Assembly: GCA_946811185.2 (NCBI GenBank)
Contig: OX328109.1
Coordinates: 14,916,255-14,980,254, forward strand
Length of the DNA: 64,000 bases
Direction of reading: 5' to 3'
Source of the DNA: Hippopus hippopus
Taxonomy: Eukaryota > Mollusca > Bivalvia > Cardiida > Cardiidae
Both the position numbers and the translations under genes were made by a program. The notes below the pieces were generated by a model. It was not told the DNA's origin, made no database searches, and saw nothing but the letters and a program-made list of their open reading frames with translations. This document shows positions 1 through 12,400 of the stretch, piece by piece (within the stretch, counting starts at the first letter, position 1; the number at the start of each line of letters is the position of its first letter).

Positions 1-121
1 CAATTTTTAAAACGCAGATGCAATAGATTCATATCCAAGCCTCGCACAGCTTTTCTGGACAAAATTGCAAGGATATGGTACAAGATTCTGAGCTATCATG
101 TCTAATGCATCGTTTTGAAAA

Positions 122-322
122 AACTCTTTACAACACAGTCCTGAGTTTTAAAGACACTGAAAAAGAAGGCTTTTGAAAACATTGTGTGAAAAGGAGAAAA
201 TGCTGGGAACCAGCATTTTCTTCTTTTCACACAATGTTTTCTACCCTATCGAATACAGAAACCACCATTTAAAAGCTACATTTAATGTGTCATCTGTAAA
301 GTCTTTCAATTCAAAGAGTTAA
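122..322. mobile_element. Family A MITE copy, piggyBac-like
   Basis: It runs from an ACTCTTTA-type end to AGAGTTAA. The central hairpin pairs AAAAGGAGAAAATGCTGG with AACCAGCATTTTCTTCTTTT at about 190-228. Confidence 0.7.
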
Positions 323-1165
323 AGGAAGAATTTGGTCAGTTGAGCACACGATTGTCATTTCTACAACCCTGTGTTTCAAATCTGAAAGGAAAAAAAGTTA
401 GGCTTTAAACTTATATTGAAGCTGGATACAAAAATATAATGACCTAATTCACATAAATGAATACCTAATATCAGTAATCCTGAGTGTCTGACAAAAATGA
501 CAGACATATACATTATAGCATTTACTGATTGGTTAATCACTCAGTTTGACTGACAGCTCAATTAGTCAATTATTGACATAATGACCCAAAATAAACCTTC
601 TGTAAATTATTAATACAACATGTAGTGAAAAACAAACAGAACAAAATACAAGAAAAAGCAGTAAGAAACAAACAGAACAATGGGATTTTTCACATAAAAC
701 CGCCTCCAGCAGCGTATTAAACCCATGACTTACTGGTATTTTCAATAATACACTGGTGTATTATCATTTTTGGGTCCCGGTTCTGGTTACTAATGTAATT
801 ATGAGCGCATGATGTCTGTGAACCCAACTGCAGCATGTGCAGAAATTTGTACTATTCCACCATTTCACGGAACATTGACCTCATTGTTGCTAAGACGAAT
901 GCATGTGGAAAAAGACCTTGATTTTCACGTTCAGTAAAGCAAGAAATGCATTGTAAGTCATTCCAAGTCAAGAAAATTATGGAAATAGTTCGATTTACCC
1001 CTATTTTAAACTGTTTCATTCTACTTTCGATGTAAATGTCACAGAGCTATCTTCTTGTGCATGTACACATTTCAAACCAAACTACATCTGTAAACATGGA
1101 CATGTGAATGGTATATAGAGAAAGTGATGATGGAGGATACATTTTGCCTTTCATTTGGACTTAAG

Positions 1166-1357
1166 CCAGTACTTTCTAGGCAGATGGCTGCTTTCTCATA
1201 TAAACATCGTTGACACTATTTACAGAACAATGGATCCTATCGAAATGACTATCATCAATTCTCTGAAAGTAATTGTGGTAGTCTGGGGGAATCGAACCAG
1301 CGACCCCCAGGTTTCAAGTCCTATATATTACATACTGAGCCACTGGGCTAAGCTGCA
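1166..1357 (-). mobile_element. tRNA-derived SINE (type 1), diverged and tail-less
   Basis: It keeps CAGATGGCTGCTTTCTCATA and GAATCGAACCAGCGACCCCC; the (GATT)n tail side is absent. Confidence 0.7.
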
Positions 1358-1794
1358 TAAAGATATGACAAGAAACAAACTACCATATTCCATCCAATTT
1401 CCGCACAGTGTGGCAAGGTTTTTTAAAAGCAAATTGATGTTTCTTAAAGTTGACCCAATTAGCACACACCTGTTTCAAAAACAGTGATCTGATGCTCAAC
1501 TAACACAAAAAATACACATTAATCATAAAGCAGTGTAGGAAAATGAAAACATGGATTATGATTAGAAATACCATGTAAGTACATTCTTGAAGGTATTGAA
1601 GGATACCACAGTTTTGGGTTTGTTTTAAGAACTTAACTTTTGACAGTTAGTCACTTTTTTCGGAAAGATTGTTACCAAGGGGTTACTCTGAACTCTAAAA
1701 GGTTTGTGCTCATTTACCTTTTTTTTCCCCCAAAAAAATGCCTTAGTGTGTGCTTATAAAAGCATGTGTGATAAATTGATCTAATATGGTATGT

Positions 1795-2050
1795 TAGCCA
1801 TGCTCTGGCAAAAGGGGGCTTAATGCATCTCCATGATGTAGAACACCAAGCTGGTCATTACAAGATAAGGGGTCCATAAAATCCATTTTCTTGCACAACC
1901 CTCTGAATTATGAGGTAGACTGGTCCATTAACATGCAGACAATTGACCAATAGCAAAATGATTCAGCCCAGGTCAGCTTGTGTGGACTGCAGAGTCTGAC
2001 CTGGGTCTATACTTTTTGCAGATGCATCAAGCCTTCTTTCATAATGTATG
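1795..2050. mobile_element. Family C MITE copy
   Basis: Left end TAGCCATGCTCTGGCAAAAG; right end AAGCCTTCTTTC. Internal mirror segments CAGCCCAGGTCAGC and GACCTGGGTC. It is fused to a family D copy. Confidence 0.75.
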
Positions 2051-2058
2051 GCTTATAT

Positions 2059-2326
2059 ATGGCTTGCAACACGCGAAAAGAAGCATTCGGACATTTGCGT
2101 AAAGTGTCGTCTCGGATCAGCCTGCGCAATCCGCACAGGCTAATCTGAGACTGCACTTTACAATTACATTAGATTTTGTGCTACAGTAGACTTCTGCAAA
2201 ACAGAAAATTACATAAAAACGGAAAGTGTCTTTTCAGATTAGCCTGAGCGGACTGCGCAGGTTGATCCGATACGATACTTTACGCAAATGTCCGAATGTC
2301 CCTTTTTGTGTGTTGCAGGCCATGTG
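2059..2326. mobile_element. Family D palindromic MITE copy
   Basis: ATGGCTTGCAACACGCGAAA at the left and TGTGTTGCAGGCCAT at the right. Two internal hairpins around CAGCCTGCGCAATCCGCACA. It abuts family C copy 1795-2050. Confidence 0.85.
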
Positions 2327-2426
2327 TATATGCAGTCAGTTACCCGATAATGAATCAAACTGAGCAATATACAATTATTTGACCCATACTTAATTTGTCG
2401 TCTGCAAATTTCAATTTGGACAAGTC

Positions 2427-2432
2427 TTTATT
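2427..2432 (-). promoter_or_regulatory. Candidate polyadenylation signal AATAAA
   Basis: The minus strand reads AATAAA here, about 457 nt past the stop codon. It lies in a truncated family A MITE, so if used the 3' end would be transposon-supplied. Position only; no transcript evidence. Confidence 0.25.
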
Positions 2433-2510
2433 TTGTTGTTTGGTAGAGTTGAACCTTTTAAACTTGTGGTTTGACTTGCAGTCTAAAATAGTAAGTATTG
2501 CCTGAACTAA

Positions 2511-2710
2511 AAATCCTGAGATTTGACAACCCTAAGGAAGAGCCCTTTTGAAAATATTGTGGGAAAAGGAGAAAATATTCTCTCCTTTTTCCACATTGTT
2601 TTCTACTATATCAAAGACAAGTTCAATCCTTTAAGTCACATCTAAATTGTTGTCTGCAAATACTTTCAGTTTGGACAAGTTGATATTTTTGTCATTTTTT
2701 ATAGAGTTAA
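2511..2710. mobile_element. Family A MITE copy, truncated at one end
   Basis: The left terminus is missing: the copy begins within the ATCCTGAG region directly after the duplicated gene tail. The central hairpin is imperfect, and it ends in AGAGTTAA. Confidence 0.7.
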
Positions 2711-2892
2711 CAGTAATTATAGATGAGTCTAAATTGAAAGCATTTGCAGACAACAGAACAAATTTGACTGAACATGTCAAAGTAGGTTTGGGAAAGGAAG
2801 AAAGGAGAGCATTTTCTTCCTTTTCCCACATGTTTTGAAAAGCCCTCTTCCTCAGGGTCATTAAAAATCAGGATCACGTGGTAAAGGGTTAA
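2707..2892. mobile_element. Family A MITE copy overlapping the stop codon
   Basis: It is bounded by TTAA at 2707-2710 and 2889-2892. The right TTAA supplies or coincides with the TAA stop of the aminotransferase gene. A second, truncated copy (2511-2710) shares the left TTAA. Confidence 0.8.
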
Positions 2893-3432
2893 ACCTTTGG
2901 TTTGACTTGAAGTCTAACATAGTAAGTATTGCCTGAACTAGCTTTCAATGGCACATGTCTGTCTTTGATCTGTTTATAGACATTGTCCTTTTGCTGTCTG
3001 TCTTTTACTACTAGTCTCTGAAACTGTGACGCCGAAACATGCACGGGTCTCCCATAGAGTTGCCTGCCGTCCACTACTGGATATCCTTGTGGGATATGGA
3101 TAGCCACTCTACCAGGATTAGGATATTGCTGAGAAGGAGCCTGTGTGTTGTTGTGTCTATAATGATGATATATTTTTCCATTTTCTGGTTCTACTCTATA
3201 TTTCTCTACATAAGCCTTTTGATGCTTTTCTCTGTCATCATTCCATCCTCTGTTGTGAGTCAGTTCATGATGACTTTTGTTGTCCCTGATGACCTTGACC
3301 TTTGAATAGGAATTGTTATCTGATATTTCACTTCCTGATGAGCTGTTGCTAAGCAACGAGCCAGCACTATGGTAGTCACTGTCATAATCAGGAGCCATAC
3401 GTTGCACTGGAGGTACCAAGGTGAATGGCAGT
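2889..3432 (-). CDS. Exon 19 (residues 639-819), polar low-complexity tail and stop
   Basis: The acceptor is TGATTTTCAG. It encodes [20 protein letters not shown], then a Ser/Asn/Asp-rich stretch ([19 protein letters not shown]), then basic and His-rich sequence with [20 protein letters not shown], ending VKPKV and TAA. No catalytic domain is seen; it is probably disordered, with the [13 protein letters not shown] part possibly a short binding motif. The stop codon is part of a TTAA that is also the end of a family A MITE. Confidence 0.82.
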
Positions 3433-6400
3433 CTGAAAATCATGAAAATTATGGTATAGATCTATATTGATAACTAACAAAACATTTATGCCTATGTAAA
3501 ATTTGTGACCCCTTCAAATATGACCTCAGGGCTATGATTTGAATAATCTTTGTCTTTGTCAATTGGATGAAGCTACGACCCAAGTTTGGTTGCCCTTCCG
3601 TGGCCAAAAGGTTTTGGACAAGATGACTTTTGTAGTTATAGCCACCAGAGTTCTGTATGGAATTGAATTCTTTCAACAGCTTTGAAAGAGCTTAACCTAA
3701 GGAACATTCCTTTGAGGCTTGGTTGCAATTGGCTCAGTAGGTCGGGATGAGATGTTAAAAGGGTTCTTGACTAAGGATGTACCACTATAGACACCTGATA
3801 ATCACTGATCACTATAATTCAGCTTGAGCTCTCCGAGCTGGGGTCATAATTGGCATCTTTGAACATTGTCCGAGAATGTCATATTCTTTAAAGATTAGGC
3901 CTGTCTGCTATGGTGCATCACTATCTTGTACAGGATAGATATTAATAGTTGGTCGTAAACTAACATTCTGCCACTAAAAAAGTAGCAATAGAGAAAAATA
4001 GCCATAAACAATACTTCTGTGAAAAAAACTAGCTTAGACTTCGTTTCAAATTTCTTAAAATAAATTATTCATCTCAAATGGGAAAAATAGTTTTTAAAAC
4101 TACCAACGTTTCCTGCAAATCTTTGTACAGAGTTTGTAAAGAAACCCAGGATATCTGCATCTGGGTTTTTCCAGCCATATCAACAAAAAAATGTACTGAG
4201 GCTATTTCCTGAATCTTTTGGGGCTGTATTTATAAATGACTGGTGCATGTGTTATATGCTAGCTAACCATGGCTAGGTGAATCATACAAAGTAGCATTTT
4301 ATTGAGATTAAGTATACATTTATTTTATTTTGAAATCCAGTGTATTGATTGCGGTCTTCAAAAGTATTCTGGTTCTGTGCCCAGAATGTCCAAATCAGAC
4401 AGGTTTGTATTTGAGAAATGTCACCTAGCGGAAGATAATGATCTTAGACCCATCGAACCATGAGGTAATGCCAGGAATATGCAGCCACTATGAGCAGAGT
4501 CATCTTTGATCCGAGAAAACAACTTGTACTACTGTGATCAAAAACCAATAGTTTGAGTAACTGAATAAATGGTATTTTGTGAAGTTTTCAACATTATTTC
4601 AGTCTTATCACAGGGACAGCTCACTTATTAATAAGGATGTTGGGTTTCACCAGCATTAGGCTAGAGCTATGAAATGCCACTCAAACAGAAAAGTCTAGGC
4701 CTTGAGTGAAAATCAAACTCTGGACCTAAGGACTGTGAACCCTACACCCTCATCACAGAGCCATGTAGGACCCACAGTACCATTAGGCGACAGTTTGTAC
4801 AAAATATCAAATTCCCATTAAATTAAAGGAAAATTCTTTAAAACTGTTCAAAATGCATGTCTCTGTAAAACATAACTACGACCCCTGGGGCAAGGCTTTT
4901 TTTCTATAAAACTGGTACTCTATCACAGACTAATCATCATATAAGCTATATTTAAATTATTGTCTCTAAATGCTGAGTGTATATTTTGCTGTTGTGGTAA
5001 AGAGTACTCTTTATCAACTGACAGAATTTTAAACTGGTACAAATTGAAAGCATTTGTAGACAACAAAATAAACATGACTCAAACAATGAATTTTTTTTCA
5101 AGAAGGGTAGAAAACATTGTCGGAAAAGGAGAAAATGCTGGTCATCAGCATTTTCTCCTTTTCCCACAATGTTTTCAAGTCCTTTTCCCTTGGGCTGTTA
5201 CAAGTCAGGATTGTGTAGTACAGGGTTAAAGGCCAACAGACATGCCCAAGATGTAGGCAGATAGTTGGCGATGACAAAAGCTAAGCTCAAGCAATAGAAA
5301 CGCACTTTTCTAATTTTGCATTATGCACAGAACATGCAGTATGATCTTGGATCTACACTGTCTGATAAGGAGACATTTTCCCCCCAAAAATGATTTTGAA
5401 ATAGCAATACTTTGGTATTTATTATTGGCTTGTAAAGTTTCATTTAACTTATTTATTAGGTTAAGGGTTAATTAATATAAACATGTGTTATGTCTATAGA
5501 TAGGGTGGATCAAAAAGACGTATCCATTTTTGACAAAGTAGAGTTTTCTGTTCATAGGAAAAGTTTGCAAGGTCTTTCATCATGGACCTGTGCCTAAGAC
5601 TTGTTAATTTTTGTAGTGTAATTTTGTTCCTTCTACACTACCATTTTGCAAGCACAGATCAGTACAGACAGTGGTGTGCTGGTAGAGTGTCAGCCTCTCA
5701 CACCGAAAGTTCTGGGTTCGAACCCTGTGATGAGCCGAGTCAACCTTTAGGACCACAAACATCACGGCATGAACATTGGTTAAGGTTACCAGGAAGCAAT
5801 CATCAAGATATAAGCATAAGTTGGAAGAACTTATTTGACAATTGATGTAAAATAAATAAGTTTAAACTTAACTAGTAGTCTATAATGTGCTCTATCCAAA
5901 TTCCTTGCTGCTTAATCACAGTTGCCACTCACACATTGAAGTTTTGAATGACCCTGTCCAGTTGATCCTCGCCCTGGTCATCTGCACAGAAGGAATATAC
6001 GCTTCTGTGCTCAGGCTCAGCCTCTTGATCATCAGTATAACTCCCTTAGTGTGAGGAAAGTGAACATTTGGCGTAATTTGGGTTGCAATGGCATTATCAG
6101 TCCATACTGGTTTGAGGATCATCAAAATATGGGATTGATTTAATAACAACATTAAATAATCAGATGTCTTAACATTATGTTAGGGGACGTATAACATGTA
6201 ATATCCTTTTTTCTGTAATGCTGTACTTTGGGCCAGTGCTCTACATTTACAATGAAAAATCATTAAATTGAACTGAATTGAACTGAATTTGGTTTGAGGA
6301 TACTTATGGACATTTGGTGACATAACTGTCTACACTGAGCAACACATTGGACTTATGAGAAGAAAATCTATCCCAGCATTGAGGCAGAAGTAAGAGGTGG

Positions 6401-9400
6401 ATATTGATGCTATGAACTATTAGCAGCATGGAGCAACATCAAATTGCTATAATGCTTCACTCAAATACCTCTACTGTTTTTTCTTGGGAATCATCAGGCT
6501 CATCTCCTATTGTAAGGACCATCCTTGGCATGCACATTCTCCAGACCTATCTCCTTAGGTAGAGTCTTAGCTAACAGTCCCTAAACTATTGATGGGCTTA
6601 AAAGTAACATTCAAATACAGATCAGGAGAATTCCCCATAGCATGTCATTACAAACTTCAATGTTCAAATAGCAACAGAGATTCAGTGCCAAGGAGCCTGG
6701 ATGAAGCACATTATAAACTATTGAGCTCTGCATGCAAAGTTGTTATACACCAAAAAAACAGTTACAGCATACAAAACTCACAAGTCTGTAGACAGGTCTA
6801 TGAAAAAAAGATGTCACATTTTCTTTTCAATATACACAATGTCGCTTTATCAAAAAATGGATACATCTTTTTGGCCAATCCTGTTCTTTATTTAGACTGC
6901 TCTACACATAGAAGCATCAGCAGAAAGTAACAAAATTCATTGAAAGTGCTTTTTAAGTGCTTATAAATGAGCCATGCTCTGTGAAATGGGGGCTTAATGC
7001 ATCTGCAAAAAGTATCGACCTAGGTCAGCCTGCGCAGTCCACGCAGGCTGACCTGGGTCGATACTTTTCGCTTTTCGTCAATATTCTGTATGTCCAAGGA
7101 CAAGACTACCTCGTGATCAAGTCGGTTTTTAAAAAAAGAACCTATTATGGATCTGTAACTATGTGATGGCTTGCTTGATATAATGCATCAGGGAGATGCA
7201 TTAAGCCCCATTTTGCGAGAGCATGGCTCAAATATATTAACATACTGCATAAAACCTCGAACAACAGTGTATTAAACCTATGACAATTCACTAGTGTGTG
7301 GTCATTTTGGGTCCCATTCTGTTTCTTGCAGAGGCTCCCATCTAGAGAGTTTAGTCAAGTTGTTTGACTATTTTCTTAACAGCCACTTGTGAGTCAAAAT
7401 TGAAGGCAATTCATACTGACAACTTATAGGTGACTCCAATAAGGAGATTTGCCTTTAAAAGTGAAGAAAACATTGTGGGAAAAAGAGAAAATGCTAGTCA
7501 CTAGCATTTTCTTCTTTCCCTAAAATGTTTTCAAAAGCCATTTCTGTCAGGGTCATAAAATCTCTGGATTGTGAGGTTAAAGGTGAAAGAATACATAAGT
7601 GTTCATGTGAGATCCTGTATCTATACTTGCTCAAATTAGTACAACTAGTGTATGTTGATTTTTATGTTTACATGAACAGCATGGCAACATAACTATGTTT
7701 TAATTTCATGTATTATATACAGTTATAAATATTGCTGCAGAATAAGTCTAAAGCAGTCCGATTTGTGATGCCTTTGAGACTGGCAAACTGGCTGGTAGCA
7801 CTTGAAGTGCCCTTGCCATCAATGAAGACAAAGATCAGAGTGCACAGTGTGCAACCTGATCATTGGTCCACTTTGCTGAGACGTTATGGATAAGTGCAAC
7901 CTTGAAAATGCATTTATTGGGACCTATTTTTGGACTTAAAATGTCTTATGGGTTTAGTCCATGCTCTCGGCATTAAATAATTAGCAGGCTGCCAATTCCA
8001 TATGAACTATACTCTATGAAAAGGGGGCTTAATGCATCTGCGAAAAGTTTCGATCCAGGTCAGCCTGCACAGTCCGCCCGGGCTGACCTGGGCTGAAACT
8101 TTTCACTGTTGTCAATTTTCTGTATGTCCAAGGACCAGTCTGCCTCATGATTAAGTCAGTTATAAAAAATAAGGAAAGTAATGGTTTCAAAAGTATGTGA
8201 TGGCTTGCTTGGTATGATGGATTACGGAGATGTATTAAGCCCCCTTTTGCCAAAGCATGGCTCATATGTGTTGATATCCTTTTGGAAAGAAAATGGAGCT
8301 AGAGGTCTAGGGGTGGAACATGCGAGTCTCAAGAGACATCAGGCTTCATATTTACCAACCATTCTTATGAACAATTTAAGTCTTATTCTAAAGAATATTC
8401 TAAATTTGAACATAAAACAAGTTCTGATTGGCTAAACCAAATGGTTTAGCCAATCAGAACTTGCGTTACTTTCTAAACCTAGAATAAGTCAAAGAATATT
8501 CCAAAGAATAGTTGGTGAATACGTGCCCAGGGACTTTGGGTTAGAATTCTGTTATCAGTGGGGTCAAAATTTGGAACTACCCATATCATGGTGCTGGTAC
8601 AAGTTTGGATTCAAGGAAGCAATTATATAGGGTGATTGTTTTAAGCTTTAGAATCAGGAAATGCTGATATCAATTTGCTCTAGCCATATGAGAGTGTCCT
8701 CAGACAACCCACTACAGGTCCCCAGCTTATCATTGGTGGACCTCAGGAAAAGCATATGAAATAACTAAAATATTGTTGGAAGTGATGGAAAACACCATTC
8801 AAACAAAAAAAAAATGTGTATTCAATAAAAACTTTTTAAGAGACCATCATTCTGTATTAAACCTTGTGTAAGACGGCTTTTTGAAAACAAATATGGAAAA
8901 AAAGGAGAAAATGCTGGTAAATTTCAACTTGAACAAGTCTATGGTTTGCCATACTTTTTATTTCTTAAATGATTAAAATGGAAGGGTGTGGCCTATACAG
9001 TACAGTGGCCTATTGTCCAGAAAATACGGTACAAATAGAGAATGACTGTGGCTTATTTTTACTTCACATACTATTTGAGAATAACTGTGGCTTATCTTTA
9101 CTTCACATACAAATAGAGAATAACTGCAGCTTATTTTTACTTCACACACAAATAGAGAATAAATGTGGCTTATTATTACTTTACATACATTTATAGAATA
9201 ACTACGGCTTATATTTACTTCACATACATTTATAGAATAACTGCGGCTTATATTTACTTCACATACAAATAGAGAATAACTGTGGCTTAAGGTTACTTCA
9301 CATACAAATAGAGAATAACTGCAGCTTACCTTTACTTCCCATACAAATAGAGAATAACTGTGGCTTATCTTTACTTTACATTCAATTAGAGATTAACTGC

Positions 9401-12400
9401 AGCTTATTTCTACTTCACATACAATTTGAGAATAACTGCAGCTTATCTTTACTTCACATACAATTAGAGATAAACTGTGGCTCTAATTTTACTTAAAATA
9501 CATGTACAAATGGGGAATAAATGTGGCTTATTTTACTTCACATACAATTAGCATATGAATTCTTTCATTCATAAACAAGAGAGCTGTGAGAGGGAGAGTG
9601 TGCCTGTTGCAGTGACTTTACGGAAAATTAGATTTCATGTTTTCTCATTTATAAACAAGTAAGTTAAAAGTGAATTTCGTTGTCCTTGAAGAGTGTACCA
9701 AACCATCGACATACATGTATTTTTCTTGGCTCAGCGCTTGGTTTCTGTCCAACAGAAAAGTGACAGCCTCGAGCGGTGTAAGAAACCAGTGCAAATGGTG
9801 CATATCCCGTGGTATTGCCTTCAAAAGCTCAAATGTTTCTGTTGAGTCCTGTAACAGCCTTGCTTGATTTTCTGCATCCTTGAATACTGCCTCGGCTTCT
9901 GCTAGCACCTCCTGATGAAAATAATGTGTAGCAAAAAGATATGAGCCATGCTTCAACAAAAGGAGTTTTAATGCATCTCTCTGAAGCATTATACCAAGTA
10001 AGTTTTCACATAATTATGGATCCATAATACCAAGTTTATGTAATAACCCGCTGAATCATGAGGTAGAATGGTCCTTGGACATGCAGATAATGACCAGTAG
10101 CAAAAAGTTTAGACCCATGTCAGGCTGGGCAGACTGAGTTGATACTTTTTGCAGATGTATGAAGCCCCCTTTTCACAGCATATTATTACAGCTTTTCACT
10201 TCGCTTGTGTACTATTAACCCTTAACTCTTTACCAAACGACAAAATTTTACACTTGTCCAAATTGAAAGCATTTGCAGATGACAAAATAAATGTGACTTG
10301 AAAATTGAAATTTGTATTGGGTAGGGTAGAAAATATTGTGGGAAAAAGGAGAAAATGCTGGTTACCAGCATTTTCTCCTTTTCCCACAATGTTTTCAAAA
10401 GGCCTCTTTCTCAGGGTCGTTAAAAGTCGGGATTGTGTGGCAAAGAGTTAACCAAACAATCCTTTGTTTAACCTGTCTACATAGAAAGCCTTTTGAAAAA
10501 ATTATGGGACAAGGAGAACTTGCTTGCAACAAGCAATTTCTCCTTTTCCCACACTGTTTTCTATCATATGAGAGAACTTAGGCTTATTTTTACCAACTTG
10601 GAATGGGTCAACTGGAGAAACTCTGGAAAAGTATCAAATTTCTCATTAAATTTTGGGAAATTGTTAAGCCTTTCCCCACCAATCTCATGTTTTATGTTAC
10701 TTGGGAGAAAAACTTTTGAAATCATTGTAAGAAAAGGTGAAAATGCTGGTATACAACAATTCTCTTTTCTAAAAAAATTTTTTTTTCACAGAAAAAACCC
10801 GTAAATTGAGTAACATTTAATTTGTCATCTACAGATGCTTTCAATTTGGATAATTCTGAATTTTGTCATGCCTTAACCCTTTACCACACAATCCCAAATT
10901 TTTAACATAGGTACGTATTCAATCTGGAGACAATACAAATTTGGAAGCCATCTAAAGGCTGTTTTGACCAGAAAATATCAGAAAATATCAATGGAGATCA
11001 ATGATCAGACTACATGTTTATGTCTATACCTTAATTTATGTTGACAATCCATAAATTACAGGGACAAAATGTCCTGCTGCAAATTTGTGTCAGAAGTTAA
11101 TAAATCATTGATCAAATGGTGTTTTACACTGCCTTCAACCATTTTTTGAGTAATTCATCAGCAATAGTTCACTTATTCATGTATTTCCAAGGTGTTCCAA
11201 GTGTCCTGCCAGGGTTCTGCTAAAAGGCTGGGAGGTTTTATTGCAAGCAGAAATGAATATATTTTTACAATTCATTTGTTCCACAAGCATAACACATTGT
11301 CAGACTCATTATAATACCCAAACTTTTGAATGGTATAAATTACATTTACCTGCATTTTGACACCACAATTTTGGCTGGTAGTGGGCCTTTAAGGACACTG
11401 ATGAAAAACCTAGAACCTCAGGTGAGTACCTAGCTGGGGATCTCGGGATTACTAAGATAATACCTTAACTCCTGAGTAGACCAGGACTAGGCAGTTTCTC
11501 CTATGTCTTTCTGTCTTTCTTGGGGTTTTAAAAAACTACATTAATTCTTTAGTAAAAGCTTAGCCGAGCCCCGGTAGCTCAGTCGGTAGCGTACAGGACT
11601 TGAGAACAGGAGGTCGAGGGTTTGATCCCCGGTTCGGCCAATTTCTTTCCGAGGATTGATGATAGTCATTGCGATAGGATTCATTCCTCTCCTGATTCCT
11701 CACTGATCTTTGTTTTGATGATGGTTATGTGGGAAAGCAGCCAGTGGCTTGGAAAGAATATTGTGCGGAATACTGGTGACAGAAACTCCAGGAAAGCATG
11801 GATAGGTGCACTGGCTGCCGTGATATAATTGAAATAATGTTGAAAACGGCGTTAAACACCATTCAATCAATCAAGTAAAAGCTTAACTGTTTACTCCATC
11901 ACAGTTTTTTTGACCTTTATGTGTCCAAAATATTTGCAGATGAGAAATTAAATCTGGCTCGAAGGACAGAAATTGTCTTTGTAAGGGTTGAAAACATTTT
12001 GGAAAAAGGAGAAAATGCTGGCTTCCAGCATTTTCTCCTTTTCCCACAATGTTATGGAAAAAAAAACCCTTTTTTCCTCAGGGTTATTTTAGGTTGGGAC
12101 TTTGAAGTAAAGGATAAAATTATATGGCCTGCAACACGCGAAAAGGGGCATTTGGACATTTGCGTAAAGTGTCGTCTCGGATCAGCCTGCGCAGTGCGCG
12201 AAGGCTAATCCGAAACGACAACTTCCGTTTCTACGAAATTTTCTGTTTTGTGCAAGTCTACTGTAGCACAAAATCTAATGTAGTCGTAAAGTGCCATCTC
12301 AGGTTGGCCTGCGCAGGCTGATCTGAGATGACACTTTACGCAAATGTCCGAATGCCCCTTTTCGCGTGTTGCAAGCCATATAGGAGTGTACAATATACTC

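Noticed and set aside
3039..3305. Plus-strand 88-codon frame with hydrophobic runs
   Set aside because: Antisense shadow of exon 19.
8985..9556. CRISPR-like regular repeat
   Set aside because: 38-bp units abut with no unique spacers, and the context is a metazoan intron.
11571..11645. A genuine tRNA gene
   Set aside because: Boxes A and B are good, but the acceptor stem does not close cleanly and the segment is the head of a SINE with shared body and tail.
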